Part shown: positions 6,263-9,880 of the stretch, piece by piece
Layout of the letters: the number at the start of each line of letters is the position of its first letter
Numbering within the stretch: position 1 is the stretch's first letter
Assembly (NCBI GenBank): GCA_030837425.1
Contig: JAUPLJ010000018.1
Span: 1 to 9,880 of the forward strand
DNA from: Patescibacteria group bacterium
GTDB taxonomy: Bacteria > Patescibacteriota > Minisyncoccia > Phycocordibacterales > UBA5272
Direction: 5' to 3'
Length of the DNA: 9,880 nucleotides
The notes under the pieces: generated by a model
The model's input: the letters and a program-made list of their open reading frames with translations, nothing else
Databases searched by the model: none
What the model was told of the DNA's origin: nothing
Translations under genes and position numbers: made by a program

Positions 6263-7030
6263 TTACAAATCAATCTCTAAAAATACTGGGCAATGATCAG
6301 AGCCAAGCTGATCGCCCAGTATTTTTATTTTTTTAACTTTACTCTCTAGGCTTTTTGATATGAAAAAATAATCAATTCTCCAGCCAATATTTCTGTCTCT
6401 GGCTCTCGTCTTCATGTCCCACCAAGTATATTCTTCTTTCTTTTCATTTTTTTCTCTCCAAATATCTACAAAATACTTTTTAAATTCTGCGAGTAGATCT
6501 CTCTCTTCTTTAGTACATCCAACATGGCCCTCGTTTTCTTTTGGGCGGGCAAGATCAATATCTGCGACAGTCGCATTCACATCTCCACAAAAGATTATGG
6601 GCTTTTTCTTTTCCAATTTTCTACATAAAGAAAGTATTTCTTTATAATATTCTAATTTGTAATTAAAATGCTCTTCACTTTTTCCTCCATTTGGAAAATA
6701 AATATTTAATAAATAAAAGTTTTTATATTCTGTGATTAAAGTCCTGCCTTCATTGTCTAACAATTTAGAAGAAAGGGGAGATCCTGTTATTTTTTCTGGC
6801 TGTATCTTTGTATAAGTCGCGACTCCAGAATATCCTTTTCGCATTTGTGATGATTCAAAAAATGAATAATATCCAGATTTATTTTTTAAATCATCATGAA
6901 GTTGCTCTATTTCTGATTTTGTTTCTTGGAGGCAGAGAACGTCAGGGGAATAATTTTTAATTAGAGCGTTTAGCTCTCCTTTTTTCTCAACGGCTCGCAA
7001 ACCATTTACATTCCAAGTGATTATTTTCAT
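6263..7030 (-). CDS. xth: Exonuclease III (AP endonuclease, EEP fold)
   Basis: This 255-residue enzyme cleaves at abasic sites and trims 3' blocking groups in base-excision repair. Active-site elements in order: WNVNGLR with N7, LQETK with E36, NIYFPNG with Y111, CGDVNA with D150 and N152, WRIDYF with D220, and the closing GSDHCPV with D245 and H246. All expected metal and catalytic residues of the exonuclease-phosphodiesterase family are present, and the length is close to the E. coli protein (268). The start is canonical (MKIITWNVNG). It is the last of three minus-strand genes after the recombinase and the GxxExxY gene, 47 nt from the latter. That gap carries one copy of the 43-bp repeat. 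Its 3' end doubles as the terminator for the opposite operon. Confidence 0.96.
   Translation of the reverse strand: MKIITWNVNGLRAVEKKGELNALIKNYSPDVLCLQETKSEIEQLHDDLKNKSGYYSFFESSQMRKGYSGVATYTKIQPEKITGSPLSSKLLDNEGRTLITEYKNFYLLNIYFPNGGKSEEHFNYKLEYYKEILSLCRKLEKKKPIIFCGDVNATVADIDLARPKENEGHVGCTKEERDLLAEFKKYFVDIWREKNEKKEEYTWWDMKTRARDRNIGWRIDYFFISKSLESKVKKIKILGDQLGSDHCPVFLEIDL
6279..6334 (+). terminator. Terminator of the surface-protein operon, embedded in the convergent exonuclease III gene
   Basis: A 13-bp perfect stem (6279-6291 with 6314-6326) is extended by a 6-bp stem GATCAG/CTGATC (6295-6300 with 6308-6313) after a 3-nt bulge. The loop is AGCCAAG. Downstream on the plus strand is a T-rich tract to 6334. 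On the minus strand the same bases are xth codons, and no T tract follows the hairpin's 3' arm, so it should act mainly on plus-strand RNA ending at 6260. Confidence 0.8.
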
Positions 7031-7042
7031 GTGTTTTATTTT

Positions 7043-7085
7043 GTCTTGAACTTTGATTAGAATGATGAAATGAAAAATTATGATT
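7043..7085. repeat. Direct repeat, inner copy, at the 3' end of the GxxExxY gene
   Basis: It matches 7511-7553 without gaps at 34 of 43 positions; the first 16 bases (GTCTTGAACTTTGATT, 7043-7058) are identical. The repeat covers the GxxExxY stop codon (7078-7080) and the last codons before it. The two copies start 468 bp apart and bracket the gene. Confidence 0.75.
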
Positions 7086-7476
7086 TAGGTTTCATTACTC
7101 TTTTAAATTCTAAATGTCTTGCACCAAAATTAATAAGTAAACCGATTTCTAAATTATAAGCTTCTAAATAATTTATTGCTTGTGCAAGATGTACATCCTC
7201 TAATTTTATTAATGCTTTTAATTCTACCATTATTTTATTATCAACCAAAAAATCTACTCTTCTTGTGCCTACATTAATACCTTTATATAGTAATTCCATA
7301 TCAAATTCTCTAACAAAATTTATCTTTCTATCCTTAAATTCTATTTCTAAAGCTCTTTGATATACAACTTCTTGAAATCCGTTTCCTAATGTTTTGTGGA
7401 CTTCCATCGCAGCACCGATTATTTCTGAGGTTATATCTGAATATTTATATTTAGAATCGATATAGTTCTTATCCAT
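7078..7476 (-). CDS. GxxExxY-family protein (PD-(D/E)XK nuclease-like)
   Basis: The 132-residue protein carries the family signature GFQEVVY (G33, E36, Y39) in the helix GNGFQEVVYQRALEIEF. A restriction-type core follows: D75 in RRVDFLV, then E85 and K87 in VELKA, with Q99 in QAINYL. These are the acidic, Lys and Gln positions expected of a PD-(D/E)XK fold, so nuclease activity is plausible but unproven. Length is typical for the family (~120-135). No experimentally established role for the family is known to me; members are scattered in CPR, Bacteroidetes and others, often in several copies per genome. It lies between recombinase and exonuclease III genes on the same strand, bracketed by a 43-bp direct repeat, which suggests it arrived as a cassette. 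An extended -10 box exactly 6 nt before the ATG predicts a leaderless mRNA. Confidence 0.92.
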   Translation of the reverse strand: MDKNYIDSKYKYSDITSEIIGAAMEVHKTLGNGFQEVVYQRALEIEFKDRKINFVREFDMELLYKGINVGTRRVDFLVDNKIMVELKALIKLEDVHLAQAINYLEAYNLEIGLLINFGARHLEFKRVMKPKS

Positions 7477-7482
7477 AAATAT

Positions 7483-7491
7483 ATTTTATCA
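7483..7491 (-). promoter_or_regulatory. Extended -10 placing transcription start on the ATG of the GxxExxY gene
   Basis: On the minus strand TG-A-TAAAAT is followed by exactly 6 nt and then ATG (7476-7474). With the usual -12 to -7 position of the hexamer, +1 would be the A of the start codon. Confidence 0.5.
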
Positions 7492-7510
7492 TTAATTTAA
7501 ATTATCATTC

Positions 7511-7553
7511 GTCTTGAACTTTGATTCATATGATTATTTGATTAACTATGATT
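7511..7553. repeat. Direct repeat, outer copy, upstream of the GxxExxY gene
   Basis: This is the partner of 7043-7085, in the same orientation. The shared 16-base core is at 7511-7526 and the conserved tail TATGATT at 7547-7553. It ends at the base before the GC-rich palindrome at 7554-7578. Confidence 0.75.
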
Positions 7554-7578
7554 GTAGCGCCGGCTTCGCCGGCGCTAC
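7554..7578. repeat. GC-rich palindrome between the GxxExxY and recombinase genes
   Basis: GTAGCGCCGGC (7554-7564) and GCCGGCGCTAC (7568-7578) form a perfect 11-bp stem with a TTC loop, very GC-rich in AT-rich surroundings. No T tract follows on either strand, so it is not a standard terminator. Its form suits a REP-like dispersed palindrome or a structured end of the adjoining repeat. Confidence 0.75.
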
Positions 7579-7620
7579 TCAATAAATTAATTTAAACATT
7601 CTAATAAAAGTTAAAAATTA

Positions 7621-8640
7621 TTATTTCCTCTTTGAATGAAACTTTTCAAACTGATCTTTGAGGAATTTGTTCGTCACATTTGTATAAATCTGGGTTGTAG
7701 AAATACTGGCGTGCCCAAGCATCATCTGCACAGTACGAAGATCTGCTCCATTACGAAGAAGGTCTGTAGCAAAAGAGTGGCGAAGCACATGAGGTGTGCA
7801 TTTTTTTGAAATACCTACAAACTCTGCGTATTTTTTAATAGTCCTTTCTATTGATCTTGGAGTCAGCCTTAGATCTTTTCCTTTTTTTACTCTGCCAGAT
7901 GAGGTAAAAGATAGATCTATAAACATTGCGTCATCTACATCTACTCTTTCTTTTAAAAATCTTTTAATAGTTTCTATTGCTACTTTTGACAAGAATACAA
8001 CTCTTATTTTTCCTCCTTTTCCACGAATAGAGATCTCGCTGTGTGAAAGATCTTCATCACGGTCTAGAGAGCAAAGCTCTGAAACACGAAGCCCAGTAGA
8101 AAAAAATGTCTCCAGTATTGCTTTATCGCGAAGCGCTACAAGAAAAAGGCTTTTCTTCAAGCTTTCTATATTTTTACCTTTTACTTTTTCTACTCTGGTC
8201 TTATAAAAATTCTCTGGGGCGTTTAAAAGATTCTCAAGATCTTTTTCTGAGATTAAATCGAGCTCTCTTTGGGATGTTTTTGCGAGCTCTATCTTTTCTG
8301 GATCATAAAGAAGGACTCCTTTTTTCCTACAGTATTTTAAAAATGCTCTTAGCGCAATAAGATGATAGTTTTGAGTCTTCTTGTCTAAAGTTTCTGAAAG
8401 TTTATTTTTAGAGCTCTTTTTTGTAGAAGAGGGAAGGCGATTTAAGAAAAGTCTATATTCACGCATGATCTTGTCGTCTATAATTCTGTATTTATTTTGC
8501 TCTAAAAATTTAAAAAAACGATTTATATAGTGATCATAGTTGCGGACAGTGAGAAGAGATCTTCCTTTTTCGATTTCTACGTATTCTAGGAAGCTAAACT
8601 TTAATTCTAAAAGCTCTTTTGCATTAATATTTTGCGACAT
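7621..8640 (-). CDS. Xer-type tyrosine recombinase
   Basis: The 339-residue integrase-family protein has an N-terminal SAM-like core-binding domain (~10-118; TVRNYDHYINRFFKFL, LIALRAFLKYCRKKGV) and a C-terminal catalytic domain (~125-330). All catalytic residues are visible: R185 in TGLRVSEL, K208 in RGKGGK, H284 and R287 in HVLRHSF, H310 in LGHASI, and nucleophile Y319 in QIYT. It is ~40 residues longer than XerC/XerD; extra length lies at ~70-90 and in a Lys-rich insert at ~143-165. It may be the housekeeping enzyme for chromosome-dimer resolution, since CPR genomes often have a single such enzyme, or a recombinase of a mobile element. No integrase partners or phage genes are nearby, which favours housekeeping. 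The start is the first ATG, immediately after an extended -10 box. An orphan gene is divergent upstream. Confidence 0.93.
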   Translation of the reverse strand: MSQNINAKELLELKFSFLEYVEIEKGRSLLTVRNYDHYINRFFKFLEQNKYRIIDDKIMREYRLFLNRLPSSTKKSSKNKLSETLDKKTQNYHLIALRAFLKYCRKKGVLLYDPEKIELAKTSQRELDLISEKDLENLLNAPENFYKTRVEKVKGKNIESLKKSLFLVALRDKAILETFFSTGLRVSELCSLDRDEDLSHSEISIRGKGGKIRVVFLSKVAIETIKRFLKERVDVDDAMFIDLSFTSSGRVKKGKDLRLTPRSIERTIKKYAEFVGISKKCTPHVLRHSFATDLLRNGADLRTVQMMLGHASISTTQIYTNVTNKFLKDQFEKFHSKRK

Positions 8641-8646
8641 GCTTAT

Positions 8647-8655
8647 ATTTTAGCA
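8647..8655 (-). promoter_or_regulatory. Extended -10 placing transcription start on the ATG of the recombinase
   Basis: On the minus strand TG-C-TAAAAT stands exactly 6 nt before the ATG (8640-8638). This is the same geometry as at the GxxExxY gene and predicts a leaderless transcript. No -35 at normal spacing is evident. Confidence 0.5.
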
Positions 8656-8680
8656 TGATAAAAAGTATAAATTTATATAC

Positions 8681-8710
8681 TTGACAAATAAACAATTATA
8701 ATGTTAGGAT
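8681..8710 (+). promoter_or_regulatory. Promoter of the orphan gene: consensus -35 with extended -10
   Basis: TTGACA (8681-8686, perfect consensus) is followed after 18 nt by TAGGAT (8705-8710), preceded by TG at 8702-8703. Transcription near 8717 would give a ~41-nt leader to the ATG at 8758. The nearby TATAAT (8697-8702) is only 10 nt from the -35 and is not its natural partner. Confidence 0.65.
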
Positions 8711-8757
8711 AAATTTAGTATTTTAAACAAATTCTTTTCATATTAAACTTATACACA

Positions 8758-9225
8758 ATGGAAAAAACAACCGGCAGAGCTTTCGTAGAAAAAGCTGAAG
8801 CTTTCATAAAAGATTTTGAGAAAAAATTAAAAGAAAAGCTTAATCCTTATCAAAAAAAACACACTAAAATTAGAGTTGATTTTGATCCGAACTTTGTAGA
8901 CAAAGAAGATTTGGATAATTCATGTATTTCAATAGACATCTTCTTTTTTTCTCACGGAAGACATCAAACTGAAGACCGCTACATCTATTTCATCAAGAGA
9001 GGTTTTTCTTTTATTGTAAATAAACAAAAAGATCAAATTAACCTAAAAAATCTAACACTTTGTCCAATTGTATATTTTTTAGAAGAAGGAATACTTACCA
9101 ATTATCCAAATGAGGCAAAAAAGTTTAAATTAAACAAAATTGGTTCTGAAAATGTTATCTCAGCTATAACTGAATGGATAAATTATTCAAAATTGGATTT
9201 TAATGTTTTTTTTGAAAACAAATAA
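8758..9225 (+). CDS. Uncharacterised 155-residue cytoplasmic protein
   Basis: The family is not recognised. The first ~32 residues are charged and helical (FVEKAEAFIKDFEKKLKEKL). Alternating beta-like strands follow (KIRVDFDPNF, CISIDIFFFSHGRH, RYIYFIKRGFSFIV), then a hydrophobic stretch around 102-113 (CPIVYFLEEGIL). A final helix may lie at 130-145 (ENVISAITEWINYSK). There is no signal peptide or membrane span. Two cysteines (C56, C102) are far apart. The motif FFFSHGRHQTEDRYIYF is distinctive and could seed a search. The gene is monocistronic, with its own strong promoter and terminator, divergent from the recombinase and upstream of rpsO, so its product is likely made steadily. The ATG is the first in frame after the promoter. 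Confidence 0.7.
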   Translation: MEKTTGRAFVEKAEAFIKDFEKKLKEKLNPYQKKHTKIRVDFDPNFVDKEDLDNSCISIDIFFFSHGRHQTEDRYIYFIKRGFSFIVNKQKDQINLKNLTLCPIVYFLEEGILTNYPNEAKKFKLNKIGSENVISAITEWINYSKLDFNVFFENK

Positions 9226-9245
9226 CTCAAAATTAAGACAACAGG

Positions 9246-9275
9246 AAGCCAGAAGATTCTGGCTTTTTTATTTTA
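9246..9275 (+). terminator. Rho-independent terminator after the orphan gene
   Basis: AAGCCAGA (9246-9253) and TCTGGCTT (9258-9265) form an 8-bp stem with loop AGAT, followed by a T-rich tract (TTTTATTTTATTTTA). It lies 20 nt after the stop and separates the orphan gene from rpsO. Confidence 0.88.
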
Positions 9276-9283
9276 TTTTATAC

Positions 9284-9312
9284 TTGCTTTATTTAGCAAA
9301 GTATGATATGAT
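9284..9312 (+). promoter_or_regulatory. rpsO promoter
   Basis: TTGCTT (9284-9289), a 17-nt spacer and TATGAT (9307-9312) preceded by TG at 9304-9305 make a near-consensus promoter. The start near 9319 gives a ~31-nt leader without a Shine-Dalgarno site. Confidence 0.7.
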
Positions 9313-9349
9313 ATGGAAACTTAATCGGTCAAGATTAATTATAATTTTT

Positions 9350-9616
9350 ATGCTTACAAAAAGAAAAAAAGCGAATGCTATAAAAGAAGTACAGATACAT
9401 GACAAAGATACTGGATCTGCAGGAAGCCAAATTGCTATTTTGACTCGTAGAATCGAAGAAGTAACTGGACACTTAAAGACTCACAAGAAAGATAACCATT
9501 CAAGAAGAGGACTTATTCAGATGGTGGCAGACAGAAGAACTCATTTAAAATATCTCGAAAAACATCAACCTACTACTCACAAGACTGTTGTTAAAAAACT
9601 AGGTCTCCGTGGATAA
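9350..9616 (+). CDS. rpsO: 30S ribosomal protein S15
   Basis: The protein is 88 residues, the normal size, and binds 16S rRNA early in assembly of the small-subunit platform. Family hallmarks: DTGSAGSQIAILTRRI (20-35), GHLKTHKKDNHSRRGL (40-55) with the rRNA-contacting HSRRGL core, MVADRRTHLKYL (58-69) and the closing LGLRG. The open frame reaches back to 9203, but that extension is hydrophobic, runs through the upstream terminator and promoter and has no match to S15. The ATG at 9350 is therefore the start. It is transcribed from its own promoter and closed by its own terminator, so it appears monocistronic; in many bacteria pnp follows rpsO, but here an NYN-domain gene does. Confidence 0.97.
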   Translation: MLTKRKKANAIKEVQIHDKDTGSAGSQIAILTRRIEEVTGHLKTHKKDNHSRRGLIQMVADRRTHLKYLEKHQPTTHKTVVKKLGLRG

Positions 9617-9620
9617 TAAG

Positions 9621-9650
9621 AATACCTTCGCTAAAAACGAAGGTATTTTT
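9621..9650 (+). terminator. Rho-independent terminator after rpsO
   Basis: AATACCTTCG (9621-9630) and CGAAGGTATT (9638-9647) form a 10-bp stem with loop CTAAAAA, ending in a T run to 9650. Confidence 0.9.
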
Positions 9651-9680
9651 ATTCAAAATTATCGTATTTACAATTTATAC

Positions 9681-9689
9681 TGCTATAAT
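9681..9689 (+). promoter_or_regulatory. Perfect extended -10 promoter for the NYN-domain gene
   Basis: TG-C-TATAAT matches consensus fully; no good -35 lies 16-18 nt upstream. Transcription near 9696 would leave a ~36-nt leader. Confidence 0.6.
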
Positions 9690-9731
9690 TAGTCTGACAA
9701 TCAAGTGAATAATTTTTAATATTTAAAATAT

Positions 9732-9880
9732 ATGTCTATAATTAAACAAAAAGATCAAAGAGTCGCTGTGCTCATTGATGCACAAAATTTATATCACAGC
9801 GCAAAAAATTTATATAATGCAAAAGTCAATTTTAAAAATGTTTTAGAAGAAGCTGTAGCTGGGAGACATTTGGTAAGAGC
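9732..9880 (+). CDS. NYN/LabA-type (DUF88) PIN-like protein, N-terminal part (cut by right edge)
   Basis: Only the first 49 codons are in the window. After a short polar start, RVAVLIDAQNLYHSAKNLY (10-28) matches strand 1 of the NYN fold, with the metal-binding Asp (D16) and the conserved Asn (N19). The following NFKNVLEEAVAGRHLVRA fits the next helix and the lead into strand 2 of LabA-like proteins. NYN proteins are PIN-like, metal-dependent nucleases thought to act on RNA; the target of this one is unknown. It has its own extended -10 promoter and lies just after the rpsO terminator. The remaining acidic residues lie outside the window, so activity cannot be judged. Confidence 0.85.
   Translation, partial: MSIIKQKDQRVAVLIDAQNLYHSAKNLYNAKVNFKNVLEEAVAGRHLVR

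Noticed and set aside
7043..7578. CRISPR array or classic insertion sequence
   Set aside because: Only two repeat copies 468 bp apart, no spacers, no transposase; the DNA between is a GxxExxY gene.
7796..8360. Plus-strand open frames opposite the recombinase gene
   Set aside because: Antisense to conserved catalytic motifs of the tyrosine recombinase.
7078..8640. Recombinase, GxxExxY and exonuclease III as a dedicated defence or integration operon
   Set aside because: At least two of the three genes have their own predicted promoters, exonuclease III is an ordinary repair gene, and the middle gene looks inserted; adjacency alone does not support a joint system.
9284..9299. TTGCT...AGCAA inverted repeat over the rpsO -35 as an operator
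   Set aside because: The arms are only 5 bp and one is the -35 itself; the S15 autoregulation known in E. coli acts on the mRNA, and no such structure is evident.
9203..9349. Extension of rpsO upstream, overlapping the orphan gene end
   Set aside because: It would translate through a terminator and a promoter into a hydrophobic non-S15 stretch; the 88-residue form is the family length.
1..9880. Alternative genetic code with TGA as glycine
   Set aside because: All recognisable genes read full length with standard stops, so there is no need for recoding.

Overview
The window is AT-rich (GC-rich only in a few hairpins) and reads cleanly with the standard bacterial code. It has short intergenic gaps, and almost none of its start codons has a Shine-Dalgarno sequence. 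Genes include a short divergent phosphoglycerate kinase, a tyrosine recombinase with linker insertions, a GxxExxY protein, an NYN-domain protein and several small secreted proteins of unknown function. Together these suggest a Patescibacteria (CPR) genome, probably of the Parcubacteria type. That assignment is inferred from gene style and content; there is no rRNA here to confirm it. Full-length reading with TGA as stop argues against the Gracilibacteria/SR1 code.

Layout. Positions 1-2461 (minus strand) hold a MacA/MacB-like export pair: an HlyD-type adaptor (800-2461) followed by an FtsX/MacB-type permease that runs off the left edge (1-788). Divergent from it is pgk (2569-3669). Next come a possible 19-codon leader ORF (3757-3816) with the only convincing ribosome-binding site in the window, a small lysine-rich secreted protein (3829-4077) and a strong terminator. 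A perfect extended -10 then precedes a three-way-junction inverted-repeat element (4219-4292) and a two-gene unit of secreted or surface proteins (4323-5681 and 5706-6260). The terminator of this unit lies inside the 3' end of the convergent gene.

The minus-strand block from 8640 to 6263 contains a Xer-type tyrosine recombinase, a GxxExxY protein and exonuclease III. The GxxExxY gene is bracketed by two copies of a 43-bp direct repeat, and the outer copy abuts a GC-rich palindrome, so it looks like a discrete inserted cassette. The right part holds an orphan gene (8758-9225) with its own promoter and terminator, rpsO (9350-9616) with its own promoter and terminator, and the start of an NYN-domain RNase-like gene (9732-edge).

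Expression signals are consistent. Most promoters are extended -10 boxes of the form TGnTAnnAT, usually without a good -35. At two genes the box sits exactly where transcription would begin on the A of the ATG, predicting leaderless mRNAs. No complete new defence or biosynthetic system is visible. The most interesting items are the repeat-bracketed GxxExxY cassette, the three-way-junction element, the terminator encoded in exonuclease III active-site codons, and the uncharacterised secreted proteins.
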